64,000 nucleotides of DNA from Pseudomonadota bacterium (GCA_023400405.1 JAEXFD010000007.1:1-64000); one strand, 5' to 3'; shown: positions 8,358 through 18,470, numbered from the stretch's first letter. The notes: generated by a model not told the origin, from the sequence alone. Translations and numbers: made by a program.

Positions 8358-9019
8358 AGACCGCGGTCATCGTCTTTCCGGGCTCCAATTGCGATCGCGA
8401 CATCGCAGTCGCGCTCGAGGCGGTGACCGGGACCAAGCCCGAAATGGTGTGGCACGGCGACAGCGAGCTGCCCGCCGGCCTGGGCCTGATCGCGCTGCCC
8501 GGCGGCTTTTCCTATGGCGACTATCTGCGCTGCGGCGCGATCGCGGCGCGTTCGCCAGTGGTCAAGGAAGTGATGGCAGCGGCCGAGCGCGGGGTGCCGG
8601 TGATCGGCATCTGCAACGGCTTCCAGGTGCTCACCGAGACCGGGCTGCTGCCGGGCGCGCTGATGCGCAATTCGGGCCTCAACTTCGTCTGCCGCGACGT
8701 GCCGCTGACGGTGGACAATTCGCAGTCGATCTTCACCTCGCGCTACCAGTCGGGCGAGACGATCACGGTTCCCGTCGCGCATCATGACGGCAATTATTTC
8801 GCCGATGCCGAGACGCTTGATCGGATCGAGGGCGAAGGCCGCGTCGCCTTCCGCTACGCCGCCGACGTCAACGGATCGGCACGCAACATTGCGGGCGTGC
8901 TCAACCAGGCCGGCAACGTGCTCGGCATGATGCCCCACCCCGAGCGCCGCATCGAAGCCGCGCATGGCGGCACCGACGGTCGCCGGCTGTTCGAGGGATT
9001 ACTCGAAGCGGTGGCCTGA
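8354..9019 (+). CDS. purQ: Phosphoribosylformylglycinamidine synthase glutaminase subunit PurQ
   Basis: The 221-residue class I glutamine amidotransferase supplies ammonia for FGAM synthesis. Visible elements are the start [16 protein letters not shown], the nucleophile Cys87 in GICNGFQVL, and the C-terminal histidine-glutamate pair within GMMPHPER. It is translationally coupled to purS. The next gene is unrelated, so the local purine operon appears to end here. Confidence 0.96.
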   Translation: MKTAVIVFPGSNCDRDIAVALEAVTGTKPEMVWHGDSELPAGLGLIALPGGFSYGDYLRCGAIAARSPVVKEVMAAAERGVPVIGICNGFQVLTETGLLPGALMRNSGLNFVCRDVPLTVDNSQSIFTSRYQSGETITVPVAHHDGNYFADAETLDRIEGEGRVAFRYAADVNGSARNIAGVLNQAGNVLGMMPHPERRIEAAHGGTDGRRLFEGLLEAVA

Positions 9020-9054
9020 TCCAATTCCGCCGTGGGGCGGATTCCGGGGGAAGC

Positions 9055-9609
9055 ATGATCCAAAGCCGGTTGTTCGCGGGGGAGAAGCTGCTCTGGAGCG
9101 GCGCGCCCTGGCAGGGGCTTTTCCTCCTCCGTCCGGCCGACCTGTTCCTGGTGCCTTTCAGCCTGATCTGGGCGAGCTTCGCCATCGGCATCCCCGGCAC
9201 GATCGTCTTGCACGGAGGCGCGCTGCCACCGTTTCCCTTCGTCCTCATTGCATTGCTCTTCCCGCTCGTCGGAGCATATGCGGTATTCGGCCGCTTCCTG
9301 ATTGACGCGTGGCTGCGCAGCAACACCATCTATGCGGTGACCACGCATCGGGTGCTGATCGAGCGCCGAGGCCCGTTTCGGATGCAAAAGTCGCTCGAGA
9401 TCGACCGCCTCCCGGCGCTCGAGCTCAACGAACGCAGCGATGGATCGGGCACGATCCGTTTCGGAACCACGTCATGGTTCGCCCATAACGGCATGGGGAT
9501 ATGGTCGCCCGCCACCGACCCCGTGCCGCAGTTCCTACGGATCGAGCATGCCCGCACGGTGTATGAGCTGATCGCAAAGCAGCTGCCACGCGGCGTCTCC
9601 CCCAAGTAG
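9055..9609 (+). CDS. Membrane protein with bacterial PH-like domain, unknown function
   Basis: The 184-residue protein has two hydrophobic segments (about residues 28-52 and 58-80). A soluble domain follows, with YAVTTHRVLIERRG and a strand-rich pattern, typical of the small bPH2-type (DUF304-like) membrane proteins. GGGGGAAGC stands just before the ATG. The function of these proteins is not known. It follows purQ after 35 bases with a short CCGCC-GTGG-GGCGG hairpin between, so it may be transcribed separately. Confidence 0.65.
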   Translation: MIQSRLFAGEKLLWSGAPWQGLFLLRPADLFLVPFSLIWASFAIGIPGTIVLHGGALPPFPFVLIALLFPLVGAYAVFGRFLIDAWLRSNTIYAVTTHRVLIERRGPFRMQKSLEIDRLPALELNERSDGSGTIRFGTTSWFAHNGMGIWSPATDPVPQFLRIEHARTVYELIAKQLPRGVSPK

Positions 9610-9686
9610 ATTGCGGGGACCACCGGCGCACGCGGCGGCAACCATGCGATGGAATGCGCGGGGTAGCGGTGATCCTCGCCGTGCGC

Positions 9687-9720
9687 GACGGGGAGGCCGC
9701 GTCGGAAGCGCCTTCCCGTC
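9687..9720. terminator. Imperfect hairpin between convergent genes
   Basis: GACGGGGAGGC (9687-9697) pairs with GCCTTCCCGTC (9710-9720) with one mismatch. It lies between the convergent PH-domain gene and the alpha/beta hydrolase gene and could end transcripts from either side. No U-tract is seen. Confidence 0.35.
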
Positions 9721-9732
9721 TGCGCGGCCACG

Positions 9733-10572
9733 CTAGACTCGCGCCGCGACCCACGCCTCGATGTCGGCCATTACTTCCTCCCTGCCGAGGTCGGCTAGGA
9801 GGTCGTGATAATGGCCTTCGTACAGCTTGAGCGTCTTGTCGCTCGAGCCGGCATGATCGAAGAAATATTGGCTGCCCTTGCAGACGGTGGCGTGATCCTC
9901 GGTGCCGTGGAGGATCAGCAGCGGCAGGGTGATCTGCCCGAAGCTGTCGTGCAGCCGCTCGTCGGCGCGGGCGAGCGCGGCGACGGTGGCGGCGGGCTGG
10001 GTTTCCTTCGCGATCAGCGGATCGGCGTCGAGTGCCGCCACGGCCGCGGGATCGCGCGAGAAATCGGCGTTCTTGAGCGCGAGCACGCCGAGATGGGGCG
10101 CCACATGGCTGAGGCCCTTCACCGCCGCGAGCACGAAGCCGGGCGCGGGCACCTGGAAGGCAAAGCTTTCGCAGATCAGCGCATCGATTTCGGCCGGGTG
10201 ATCGAGCGCGAAGGTGCAGGCGGTGACGCCGCCGGCGCTGTGGCCGAGCAGGATCGTCTTCAGCCCCGGCTCACGCGACCTGGCGAGGCGCACAAAGGCG
10301 CGCAGGTCGGCGACATAATCGTCGATATGCTCGACATAGAAGCGCTCGCCGTACGATTGGCCGCGCCCGCGCAGGTCGCCGGCATAGACGGCATAGCCCT
10401 GTTCGGTCAGTCGCTCGGCCACCCAGGCATAGTGACCGCTATGCGCATTGAAGCCGTGGCAGATCACGACCATGGCGCGCGCCACCCCTTCGGGGCGCCA
10501 CCAGCGCAGGAATAGGCCGCCCGCCTCTCCTTCCAACGTCTCGGTACCGGCACGCTCGAGGACCATTTCCAT
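9733..10572 (-). CDS. Alpha/beta hydrolase, monoacylglycerol-lipase-like
   Basis: The start at 10572 (MEMVLERAG) is chosen because GGAGG lies just upstream; an earlier in-frame ATG at 10647 would add a non-conserved extension. The 279-residue protein has HGFNAHSGHYAWVAERL after the first strand, the nucleophile elbow GHSAGG, and the late motif LILHGTEDHAT plus EGHYHDLLAD carrying the catalytic Asp/His. This is the pattern of serine hydrolases of the lysophospholipase/monoacylglycerol lipase group (Hydrolase_4). There is no signal peptide. The substrate is not predictable in detail. Confidence 0.85.
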   Translation of the reverse strand: MEMVLERAGTETLEGEAGGLFLRWWRPEGVARAMVVICHGFNAHSGHYAWVAERLTEQGYAVYAGDLRGRGQSYGERFYVEHIDDYVADLRAFVRLARSREPGLKTILLGHSAGGVTACTFALDHPAEIDALICESFAFQVPAPGFVLAAVKGLSHVAPHLGVLALKNADFSRDPAAVAALDADPLIAKETQPAATVAALARADERLHDSFGQITLPLLILHGTEDHATVCKGSQYFFDHAGSSDKTLKLYEGHYHDLLADLGREEVMADIEAWVAARV

Positions 10573-10689
10573 CTTCGCCTCCGCCGCCGCGGGACGCGTC
10601 CGACCCCAATGGCCGAAACTGCCACGCGATCGCGCGCAGCATCGCACGAATTCTTCGGCTTGTCAGGGCCTTGGCTAACGGGCTTGGTT

Positions 10690-11415
10690 TCAGACCCGCG
10701 TGGCGAAGGGCGTGAAGTTGGTGCCTTCGTCGAAGACGTCGATGCCTTCGCGGCGCTTGAGGAAGCCGACGACGAGATAGGTCACCGGAGTCAGTACGAC
10801 CTCCCAGGCAACCTTGAGCGCCCAGTTGGTCCCCATCACCGTCAGCACCTGATCGTTGCTCCACACGCCGAGAAAGGCGAGCGGATAGAAGATCAGGCTA
10901 TCGACCCCTTCGCCGAAGATCGTCGAGCCGATCGTGCGGGTCCACAGCATCCGCCCGCGCGTCCACAGCTTCATTAGGGCGAGGACATAGGAGTTGACGA
11001 ACTCGCCGGCCCAGAAGGCGCAGACCGACGCACCGACGATCCGCCAGACCTGGCCGAACACCGCGCTGTACTGCGCCTGCCCGCCCCAGCCGGGCGCCGG
11101 CGGCATCGCGACGATGACGCCGCACATCACCGCGGCGAACACGGCCGCGGCGAACCCCGCCCAGATCACCCGCCGCGCGCGGGCATAGCCATAGACTTCG
11201 GTGAGCACGTCGCCGAGCACATAGGAGATCGGAAAAAACAGGATGCCGGCGCCGAAGGTGAAGCCGCCCACTTGCGCGACCTTGGCGGCGCCGACGACAT
11301 TGGACAGCACCAGCACCACGCAGAAGGCCGCCATCGCGAAGTCGTAATAGCGGAAATGGCCGCCCGCCACGTCGCGCGCGGCGATCGGCGCCGGCCCCTC
11401 GCTCCCTTCGCTCAT
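10690..11415 (-). CDS. Queuosine precursor transporter (YhhQ/VUT family)
   Basis: The 241-residue polytopic membrane protein carries FPISYVLGDVLTEVYGYARAR and GSTIFGEGVDSLIFYPLAFLG, signatures of the COG1738/YhhQ family. That family imports preQ0/preQ1 for tRNA queuosine modification. The start at 11415 (MSEGSEGPA) is used because the open frame upstream of it runs through the tRNA-Arg gene and cannot be coding. About six membrane spans are visible. No other queuosine gene is nearby. Confidence 0.88.
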   Translation of the reverse strand: MSEGSEGPAPIAARDVAGGHFRYYDFAMAAFCVVLVLSNVVGAAKVAQVGGFTFGAGILFFPISYVLGDVLTEVYGYARARRVIWAGFAAAVFAAVMCGVIVAMPPAPGWGGQAQYSAVFGQVWRIVGASVCAFWAGEFVNSYVLALMKLWTRGRMLWTRTIGSTIFGEGVDSLIFYPLAFLGVWSNDQVLTVMGTNWALKVAWEVVLTPVTYLVVGFLKRREGIDVFDEGTNFTPFATRV

Positions 11416-11474
11416 GCCCGAAACTATGATCCCGGTTCCGCTGCCGCGCAATCCGTGGCACAGGAGCTCGGCGC

Positions 11475-11551
11475 GCGCCCGTAGCTCAGTCGGATAGAGC
11501 ACGAGCCTTCTAAGCTTGGGGCCGCTGGTTCGAATCCAGCCGGGCGCGCCA
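11475..11551 (+). tRNA. tRNA-Arg (anticodon TCT)
   Basis: A full cloverleaf can be drawn. Acceptor GCGCCCG/CGGGCGC, D-stem GCTC/GAGC, anticodon stem CGAGC/GCTTG with loop CTTCTAA (anticodon TCT), T-stem GCTGG/CCAGC with loop TTCGAAT, discriminator G and encoded CCA. Length is 77 nt. It reads AGA (and AGG by wobble). It lies divergent to the queuosine transporter gene and upstream of the TonB receptor. Confidence 0.95.
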
Positions 11552-11784
11552 AGTGGCCTCCGGACGGCAGGCCCCATCGTACTTCCACCTATGTTGCATT
11601 TCGGCGACACTGGGTCGAGAAACACACCAGAAACAATCGTTCGGAGCAGCCGAGGTGTTTACACGGGTAAGACACGTCGCCTAGGTCGCGTCAAGCTTTG
11701 CCGCAATCGCGCCGATCGCGGCGCACCGGCAAAGCGCGGGGTTCCTCCGGTTGCTTCGGCAGAACCATGGAGAAGGGGAAGATA
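11552..11784. other. Intergenic stretch between tRNA-Arg and the TonB receptor
   Basis: This 233-base stretch must carry the TonB receptor promoter. I see no clear riboswitch, Fur box, repeat or additional gene in it. The last bases, GAGAAGGGGAAGATA, form the ribosome binding site of the receptor. Confidence 0.4.
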
Positions 11785-14700
11785 ATGAAGAAGACGCAAT
11801 CCGCGCGCCTGCGCACCGGCGCGGCGCTTTCCGCGATCGTGCTTGCCAGCACGCTTTTCGCCGCACCTGCCCTGGCGCAGGACGCCGCGGCCAGCGCGAC
11901 CGACACCACCGTGGCGCAGGACGATAGCCAGTCCAGCCAGGGCGACATCGTCGTCACCGGATCGGTGTTCAAAACGTCCGACACGCACACCGCCCTGCCC
12001 GTGACCGTGGTCACCGCAGAGACGATCGAGCGCGCCGGCATCACCAACATCACCGACGCGATCCGCTCGGTTTCGGCCGACGGCGCCGGCTCGATCGGCA
12101 ACGGCTTCACCAGCGGCTTCTCGGCCGGCGGCGCGGCGATCTCGCTGCGCAACCTCGGCGTTTCCTCAACGCTGGTGGTGATCGACGGCCTGCGTTCGAC
12201 CAACTTCCCTCTGAACGACGACGGCCACAACGCCTATGTCGACCTCAACAGCATCCCGATGGTCAACGTCGAGCAGGTCCAGGTCCTCAAGGACGGCGCC
12301 TCGTCGCTGTACGGTGCGGACGCGATCGGCGGCGTGGTCAACATCATCACCCGCAAGCAGATGGTCGGCCTGGAAGGCGGCATCGAAGGCGGTGCGAGCG
12401 AGAAGGGCGATGCGGCCAAGTATCGCGCTAAGCTGCTGGTCGGCTTCGGCGATTATGACACGCAGGGCTTCAACTTCTATATCGGCGGCGATTATGAATA
12501 TGGCGGTCGCGTGTCGGCCAATTCGCGCGGCTTCCCGTTCAACACGCTCGACCTGCGCTCGATCGGCGGCAACGACAACAACCGCGCCGACGACACGCTG
12601 ACCACCCCGACGACCGATGCGATCGTCACCCGCGTGACGCAGACCGACCTCAACAACCCGCTGGCGGGCTCGGTCACGAATGCAACGACTCCCGCGATCT
12701 TCAATTCGCTCACGCCGCTCGCCAACTGCAAGTTCGGCACCTATTCCGAGAACACGTCGTCGCGCGTCGGCTCGGCCTGCGCCCATGACCTGACTCGCGA
12801 ATATGCGCAGATCAGCCCGCTTCAGGAGCGCTACGACGTCGTTGCGCGCGCAAGCTTCCGGCTCAGCGACACCGTCGAGGCCTATCTCGCGGGAAGCTAC
12901 GCCCATAACCGCGTCGACATCATCTCGCCGCCGCGCGGCATCCGCCAGACCCAGGCATTCGGCGGTCAGCCGTCGACCTCGACGAGCAACCCAGGCATCG
13001 TTCTGCCGGTGTACATCTGCTCGTCGGGCGTCAACTGTGCCACCGCGGCAGACCGTCAGCTGAACCCCAACAACCCGTACGCTGCCGCTTATGCAGGCAA
13101 TCCTGCGGCCGGCGCCGCGCGCATCTACTATCTGTTCGGCGATCTGCGTTCGGGCTCGACGCGCAACAACGAGCTCTTCCGCCTCAGCGGCGGTTTGAAC
13201 GGTCATTTTGGCGACAGCTGGAACTGGAGCGTTCAGGCGGCCTATTCACGCGACAATCTCGACCTGACCCAATATGGCTGGGCGAACCTGAACGGGCTGA
13301 TCAAGGCGATCAACACCGGCTCGTACAACTTCGTCAATCCGAGCCTGAACTCGGAGGCGGTCCGCAATTCGGTGTCGCCGCCGATCACCTCGCTGTCGCA
13401 TTCGAGCGAGTTGACCGTCGATGCGCTGGTTTCGCGCAGCCTGTTCGCCCTGCCGGGCGGCGACATGCAGATCGCGGTCGGCGGCCAGTATCGCAACGAG
13501 CGCCTGACCAACAACAGCGCCAACCCGAACCTGGACGTTCCGGGTCTCTCGACCGCGCAGGCTTACGGCGCGCGCTCGGTCTGGGCCGGCTATTTCGAGC
13601 TCAAGGCGCCGGTGCTCGACACGCTCGAGCTCAACGCTTCGGGCCGCTATGACCATTATTCGACCGGGATCGGGCGTTTCTCTCCAAAGGCGACCGCCAA
13701 GTTCCAGCCGATCAAGCAGCTCGGCATCCGCGGCAGCTATTCGGAGGGCTTCCGTGCGCCGACCTTCGCCGAGTCGGATCCGCGCAGCTCCTATTCGGGT
13801 TTTGTCGGCTACGCGCCGAACAGCGCGTTCCAAGCCGCGCACCCGAACAACGCGTCCTATTCCACCAGCTATAGCCTCGGTCGCGGTTATGTCGGCAATC
13901 CGGCGATCAAGCCGGAGACTTCGCGCAGCTTCACCGCTGGCGCGACCTTCGATCCGGTACCCTGGTTCACGCTCACGGCCGACTATTTCAATGTGAAGAA
14001 GTCGAACCTGATCGTCACCGGGCCGCAGACCTCTGACGCGATCAATGCCTATTATTCGGTCGCCAATCAGACCTTCGCTTCGGCGGCTGCCGCAGCGGCG
14101 GCCGCTTGCGCCAAGGTTGCGGCTGTCGGCACTGGCTATTCGTGCAACGTCGTCGACGGTGCCGATCCCTTCTCGCCCAACGCGCTGCCCCGCCTGCTCG
14201 TCGTCAACGCGCCTTACGTGAACTCCGCCTATGAGATCGTCTCGGGCCTGGAGTTCACCGCCGACGCACGCATCAAGCTGAGCGAAGACCTGCGCTGGGA
14301 GAGCCGCCTCGATGTGCAGGAGACTCTGAAGTATGACCTGCATCCGGGCGGCGGCAAGCCGGTCCAGCGCTATGCGGGCACCGTGGGTCCGGAGGATCTG
14401 TCCTCGGGTGGCGGCACGCCGCGGTGGCGCGGCAACTGGCAGAACACGCTGGTCTACAACCAGTTCTCGCTGACGGCGACGACCTATTATGTCGGCAAGA
14501 TCAAGGCGGTTGCGGCGGATCAGGCCAGCTCGGTCAACGGCGACATCTCGTGCAATGCTGCGGTGTACAAGCCGACCGCCGGCAATGCCAACTTCTGCCA
14601 CGTCAACAGCTTCATCTACACCGACCTGAACCTGAGCGTGCGCGTGAACGACAAGTTCACGTTCTATGGCATCGTCGGCAACGTCACCAACGCGCATGCG

Positions 14701-14811
14701 CCGCTGTTCGCAAACACGGCCTATACCGCACAGGTGAACACGCTGACCTCCTGGCATGCGCCGGGCCTGATCGGCCGCACCTTCCGTGCGGGAGCGAACT
14801 TCCGGTTCTGA
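11785..14811 (+). CDS. TonB-dependent receptor
   Basis: A 1008-residue outer-membrane receptor that imports a ligand with energy from TonB/ExbBD. The start at 11785 follows AAGGGG and gives a signal peptide ending near APALAQ. Then come a short TonB-box-like region (GDIVVTGS), a plug domain ([19 protein letters not shown] at about residues 170-190, followed by [10 protein letters not shown]) and a long 22-strand-type barrel ending [12 protein letters not shown]. The barrel carries [17 protein letters not shown], common in this family. The ligand cannot be told from the sequence. The gene stands alone with its own strong terminator. Confidence 0.93.
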   Translation: MKKTQSARLRTGAALSAIVLASTLFAAPALAQDAAASATDTTVAQDDSQSSQGDIVVTGSVFKTSDTHTALPVTVVTAETIERAGITNITDAIRSVSADGAGSIGNGFTSGFSAGGAAISLRNLGVSSTLVVIDGLRSTNFPLNDDGHNAYVDLNSIPMVNVEQVQVLKDGASSLYGADAIGGVVNIITRKQMVGLEGGIEGGASEKGDAAKYRAKLLVGFGDYDTQGFNFYIGGDYEYGGRVSANSRGFPFNTLDLRSIGGNDNNRADDTLTTPTTDAIVTRVTQTDLNNPLAGSVTNATTPAIFNSLTPLANCKFGTYSENTSSRVGSACAHDLTREYAQISPLQERYDVVARASFRLSDTVEAYLAGSYAHNRVDIISPPRGIRQTQAFGGQPSTSTSNPGIVLPVYICSSGVNCATAADRQLNPNNPYAAAYAGNPAAGAARIYYLFGDLRSGSTRNNELFRLSGGLNGHFGDSWNWSVQAAYSRDNLDLTQYGWANLNGLIKAINTGSYNFVNPSLNSEAVRNSVSPPITSLSHSSELTVDALVSRSLFALPGGDMQIAVGGQYRNERLTNNSANPNLDVPGLSTAQAYGARSVWAGYFELKAPVLDTLELNASGRYDHYSTGIGRFSPKATAKFQPIKQLGIRGSYSEGFRAPTFAESDPRSSYSGFVGYAPNSAFQAAHPNNASYSTSYSLGRGYVGNPAIKPETSRSFTAGATFDPVPWFTLTADYFNVKKSNLIVTGPQTSDAINAYYSVANQTFASAAAAAAAACAKVAAVGTGYSCNVVDGADPFSPNALPRLLVVNAPYVNSAYEIVSGLEFTADARIKLSEDLRWESRLDVQETLKYDLHPGGGKPVQRYAGTVGPEDLSSGGGTPRWRGNWQNTLVYNQFSLTATTYYVGKIKAVAADQASSVNGDISCNAAVYKPTAGNANFCHVNSFIYTDLNLSVRVNDKFTFYGIVGNVTNAHAPLFANTAYTAQVNTLTSWHAPGLIGRTFRAGANFRF

Positions 14812-14839
14812 TCTCCGGATCGAACGGAAAAAATTTGGG

Positions 14840-14870
14840 GGGCGGCACCTTCGGGGGCCGCCCTTTTTTT
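14840..14870 (+). terminator. Strong rho-independent terminator of the TonB receptor gene
   Basis: GGGCGGCACC pairs with GGGGCCGCCC around a TTCG tetraloop (one A-G mismatch). Seven Ts follow at 14864-14870. It lies about 30 bases after the receptor stop codon. Confidence 0.9.
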
Positions 14871-14902
14871 GCCCCCTCACGGAGGCATCGAGCCCTACCC
14901 GC

Positions 14903-15538
14903 TCAGTCGCCCCGCCCGGCTTGCCCGCCGAGCCACCTGGCCAGCCCTGCCGTCTGGCGGGCGACGGCGCGGTCATAGGCTGCCACGATCTCGCCGGTGC
15001 GGTTGGCGGCGGCGGGTTCGCGATCGGCGAGGGCGTAGGAGGCGCGCTCCTTGCCCGCCTTGTCGAACAGCGTCGCAGTGCCGTCGATCTCGACCACCGG
15101 CGGCGCCTTGGGGCCATTTTCGTAGCGCGCTTCGAACCGGTCGATCCGCACGCGCAGGGCGTAATCGGCGTCGCCGCGATGGCGCTCGGTGAGCGGCACC
15201 ACCGGCCCGCCCGGCGCGAACTGGTTGGCGAGCGCGGCGCGATAGAGGAACGGGCCGGCCGTCACCCAGCGGGCATCCTTGATATAGGAGGCGTTGGCGC
15301 CCTCCACGGTAAGGATGCGGTCGCCAGCCGCTTCGATCGGGAAGCTCGGAATGACGAGCTGGACCTTGCGCCCGCCGGCGGGCAGCGGCCCGCCTTGCGC
15401 GCCCGTGGTGGCCGCTTCGGGCGCGCCGAAGCGATAGAGATTTTCCGGCTTGCCGCCGAGCAGGCTGCCCAGGCAGCCCGAGAGCAGCAGGGCCAGCGCC
15501 GGCGCGGCGATGGCTGGACGGAGAGTGCGGGCGATCAT
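14903..15538 (-). CDS. ABC-type transport auxiliary lipoprotein of the mla-like operon
   Basis: A 211-residue protein starting at 15538 with a lipoprotein signal (lipobox LLSGC). The segment KPENLYRFGAPEA and the later FEARYENGP region fit the PqiC/YmbA-like ABC_trans_aux family that accompanies MCE-type lipid transporters. The ATG overlaps the TGA of the MCE gene (ATGA), so it is the last gene of the operon. It probably acts in the periplasm at the outer membrane, helping phospholipid transfer. Confidence 0.8.
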   Translation of the reverse strand: MIARTLRPAIAAPALALLLSGCLGSLLGGKPENLYRFGAPEAATTGAQGGPLPAGGRKVQLVIPSFPIEAAGDRILTVEGANASYIKDARWVTAGPFLYRAALANQFAPGGPVVPLTERHRGDADYALRVRIDRFEARYENGPKAPPVVEIDGTATLFDKAGKERASYALADREPAAANRTGEIVAAYDRAVARQTAGLARWLGGQAGRGD

Positions 15539-16470
15539 GGCTTCAGCTTCCTTTCCTTGCCGGCGCCGCGGCCGAGCGTGCCGCGCGGATCCTGGCGGAT
15601 CTGGCGAATGAGTTCGTTGAGTTCCTCGGCAGCGTCGCCGAGCGACTGGATCGAGCCCTGGAGCGAGGGCAAGGTGTCCGAGCGGACCTTGCCGGCGGCA
15701 CTCGAGATGTTGCCGATCGCGCCGCGCGCCTCGATCGCAGCACGCTTCACTTCGGCCATCGCGTCGGCGGCATTGTCGAAGGCGCGGCGGCCGTCGGTAT
15801 GGATCACGCCGCGCGCGTCGGCGACGGTCGCCTGGAGATCGTCCATCGAGCGATCGAGCTTGGCGATCGCCGAGCCGGCATGATCGAACATCGCCTTGTT
15901 GGCGGCGAGTTCGCCCGAGGTCGTGCGCAGATCGGCGATCACCGCGCTGATATTGGCGAGGTTCTTGTCCGAGAGCAGCCGGTTGACGCGTTCCACCGCC
16001 TCGTTGCCGCGCTCGACGATCTGATTGCCGCCCTGGAGCAGCGACGAAAGGCCGCTCGGCTTGCTGCGGATCATCGGCGGCCATTGCTTCGACACGTCCT
16101 TGAGCAGCGGGTGCGAAGGCGTGCCGGCGCTGATCTGGAGCGCGTTGACCCCGGAAATCCCCTGCATCTCGGTGCTCGCCATCGAATCGTCGCGCACCGG
16201 CGTCTCGCGATCGACGCGGATATCGACCAGGATCTTGCTGGTATCGCCCGGCGCCAGGCGAACGCGCTTGATCTCGCCGACCTTGATGCCGTTGAACTGG
16301 ACGTCGCCGCCTTCGCTGAGGCCGCGCACCGGGCCCTGGAAGAGGATGCGATAATCGTCGGTGCTCCGCCCGAGCCCCGAGCCGCCGAGCCAGACGACGA
16401 ACACGAGGCCGGCGATCACCAGGCAGGTGGTGAGGATCCCGACCAGCGCGTAATTGGCGTGCCGTTCCAT
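15535..16470 (-). CDS. mlaD: MCE-domain substrate-binding protein (MlaD family)
   Basis: The 311-residue protein has one N-terminal membrane anchor (YALVGILTTCLVIAGLVFVVWL). The MCE domain follows (GPVRGLSEGGDVQFNGIKVGEI at about residues 45-68) and then a long helical tail, probably coiled coil. It forms the periplasmic ring of a phospholipid ABC transporter. One-base and four-base overlaps tie it to the ATPase gene before it and the lipoprotein gene after it. Confidence 0.88.
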   Translation of the reverse strand: MERHANYALVGILTTCLVIAGLVFVVWLGGSGLGRSTDDYRILFQGPVRGLSEGGDVQFNGIKVGEIKRVRLAPGDTSKILVDIRVDRETPVRDDSMASTEMQGISGVNALQISAGTPSHPLLKDVSKQWPPMIRSKPSGLSSLLQGGNQIVERGNEAVERVNRLLSDKNLANISAVIADLRTTSGELAANKAMFDHAGSAIAKLDRSMDDLQATVADARGVIHTDGRRAFDNAADAMAEVKRAAIEARGAIGNISSAAGKVRSDTLPSLQGSIQSLGDAAEELNELIRQIRQDPRGTLGRGAGKERKLKP

Positions 16471-17234
16471 CAGTCTTGTTCCTTCCGTGCCGCGCGGCCG
16501 CGCGGTCCGCTGAGATATTGGCGGATCCAGGGGTGGTCCGATTGTTCGAGTTCGCGCACCGGCGCCACCGCGACGACCTTGCGATCGGCGAGCACGGCGA
16601 CGCGATCGGTGATCGCGTAGAGCGAATCCAGGTCGTGGGTGATCATCAGCACCGTGAAGGCGAGCGCGTCGCGCAGCTTGCGGATCAGCGCGTCGAATTC
16701 CTCGGCAGCGATCGGATCGAGCCCGGCGGTCGGCTCGTCGAGGAACAGGATCTGCGGATCGAGCGCGATGGCGCGGGCGAGCCCGGCGCGCTTGCGCATG
16801 CCGCCCGAAAGCTCGGACGGGCGCTTGGCCGCCGCGACCTCGTCGAGCCCGACCAGCTCGATCTTGAGCGCGGCGAGATCGCGGACGAGATCATAGGGCA
16901 GCCGGAGATGTTCGAGGAACGGCGCCTCGACATTCTCCTGCACGGTCAGTTGCGAAAACAGCGCGCCATTCTGGAAGAGCACGCCGATCCGCTTCGAAAT
17001 CTCGACATCGTCGGCGAGATGGACGTCCTCGCCGAGCAGCTCGACCTTGCCGCCATCGGGATCCTTGAGCCCGAGGATGGTGTTGAGCAACACCGACTTG
17101 CCGGTGCCCGATCCGCCGACCAGGCCGAGGATTTCGCCCTTGCGCACCTCGAGGTCGAGATCGTCGTGGATCACGGTGTCGCCAAAGGCCGTGCGCAGGC
17201 CCGCGACCCGGATCGGCGTGTCCTCCGCGCTCAC
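16470..17234 (-). CDS. mlaF: Phospholipid ABC transporter ATP-binding protein (MlaF type)
   Basis: A GTG at 17234 overlaps the TGA of the permease gene (GTGA) and gives a 254-residue ATPase starting VSAEDTPIRVAGLRTAFG. It shows Walker A GGSGTGKSV, Q-loop FQNGALFS, signature LSGGMRKR, Walker B ILFLDEPTAGLDP and switch His in MITHDLDS. It powers the MCE transporter encoded by the flanking genes. The open frame extends far upstream of the GTG, but that part is antisense-type noise inside the permease gene. Confidence 0.92.
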   Translation of the reverse strand: MSAEDTPIRVAGLRTAFGDTVIHDDLDLEVRKGEILGLVGGSGTGKSVLLNTILGLKDPDGGKVELLGEDVHLADDVEISKRIGVLFQNGALFSQLTVQENVEAPFLEHLRLPYDLVRDLAALKIELVGLDEVAAAKRPSELSGGMRKRAGLARAIALDPQILFLDEPTAGLDPIAAEEFDALIRKLRDALAFTVLMITHDLDSLYAITDRVAVLADRKVVAVAPVRELEQSDHPWIRQYLSGPRGRAARKEQD

Positions 17235-18346
17235 AGGTCGAGCTGGAAATAGATCGCCGCGAAGATCGCGTCGAACATGATGATCAGGAAGATCGACTGG
17301 ACCACGGCGGTGGTCACCCGCGCGCCCAGGCTCTCGACGTCGCCGCCGACATCGAGCCCGTGCCGACAGCCGGTGCCGGCCACGACCAGCGCGAAGAACG
17401 GCGCCTTGGCCATGCCGAGCCAGAACTGCTTGGTCCCGACCGTATCGGCCAGCCGTTCGAGGAAGAAATCGGGGCTGAGGCCGAGCATCGGCCAGGAGAC
17501 GAGCATGCCCCCGACCAGTCCGCCGAGATCGCCGATGAAGGTGAGCAGCGGCAGCGCCACGATCGCGGCGGCGAGGCGCGGCACGACGAGCGCTTCGTAG
17601 CGATCGATGCCCATCACCCGCATGGCATCGATTTCCTGGTTCATCCGCATCGCGCCGAGCTGGGCGGCGAAGGCAGAGGCGGAACGGCCAGCAAAGACGA
17701 TCGCGGTGAACAGCGCGCCGAACTCGCGCAGCACGCCGATGCCGACCAGCTCGACCACATAGGCATTGGCCGAGAACATCTTGAGCATCGTCGAGCAGAC
17801 CAGCGCGAGCACCGCGCCGACGAAGAAGTTCAGGATCAGCACGATCGGGATCGCCCCGAAGCCGGCATGTTCGAGCACGGCGACCAGCGGGGTGATCCGC
17901 AGGCGGCTGGGATGGACCAGCACGCGGCCGAGCGCAGTGACCATTCGCCCCGCGAAGATCTGGCCGCGCCACAGCTCGGTGCCGGCCTGGGCGACGCCGA
18001 AGCCGATCGCCTCGAAGGTCTTGCGGATCGGATTGGTGCGGACCCGCGGCGTCGGCTCGGCATCGAGCGCGTCGCAAACCAATGCGGTGAGCCGGCGCAG
18101 GTCATCGCGCTCGCCTGCCTCGAAAGCGCCGCGCGATTCGGTGTCGAGCGGCCGGAGCGCGGCATAGGCGCCGGCGGTGTCGATCCGCCCGACCTGGGAG
18201 AAATCGACCCGTGCCTCGCCCGCGGCGAGCTCACGCTCCAGCCGCACCGGCGCGTCGCCGAGACAGAGCGTGGTCCAGTCGCCGGTCAGGCGGACGACGG
18301 CCCCCTCTCCTTCCCGATCGATGCTGAAATCGGCCGGGCTGGTCAT
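17231..18346 (-). CDS. mlaE: MlaE-family permease with N-terminal STAS domain
   Basis: A 371-residue protein. Residues 1-95 look like a STAS/MlaB-type domain (VDFSQVGRIDTAGAYAALR). The rest is the MlaE permease with about five to six membrane spans, including GAVLALVCSTMLKMFSANAYV and the conserved EIDAMRVMGIDRYE loop. The fusion supplies in one chain what E. coli encodes as MlaB and MlaE. It is first in the operon mlaE-mlaF-mlaD-lipoprotein. No mlaC is present here. Confidence 0.9.
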   Translation of the reverse strand: MTSPADFSIDREGEGAVVRLTGDWTTLCLGDAPVRLERELAAGEARVDFSQVGRIDTAGAYAALRPLDTESRGAFEAGERDDLRRLTALVCDALDAEPTPRVRTNPIRKTFEAIGFGVAQAGTELWRGQIFAGRMVTALGRVLVHPSRLRITPLVAVLEHAGFGAIPIVLILNFFVGAVLALVCSTMLKMFSANAYVVELVGIGVLREFGALFTAIVFAGRSASAFAAQLGAMRMNQEIDAMRVMGIDRYEALVVPRLAAAIVALPLLTFIGDLGGLVGGMLVSWPMLGLSPDFFLERLADTVGTKQFWLGMAKAPFFALVVAGTGCRHGLDVGGDVESLGARVTTAVVQSIFLIIMFDAIFAAIYFQLDL

Positions 18347-18470
18347 CGGCGGAATGACGCTAGGGCAAGCGGGGCCAACGGCGCGCCGAACCGCATCCTA
18401 TCCCTGGAACAAAAGGAACTTTCGCGCACGACCGGCTTTCTCCTTACGCTCGCAAAATGATTTTATGAGA

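Noticed and set aside
10690..11625. A longer queuosine-transporter reading frame starting at 11625
   Set aside because: The extension runs antisense through the tRNA-Arg gene. The start at 11415 fits the family.
11698..11784. An in-frame extension of the TonB receptor upstream of 11785
   Set aside because: It would put 29 polar residues before a normal signal peptide. AAGGGG marks 11785 as the start.
11475..14870. An integrated genomic island at tRNA-Arg carrying the TonB receptor
   Set aside because: No integrase, no duplicated tRNA 3' end and no change in codon character are visible downstream of the tRNA.
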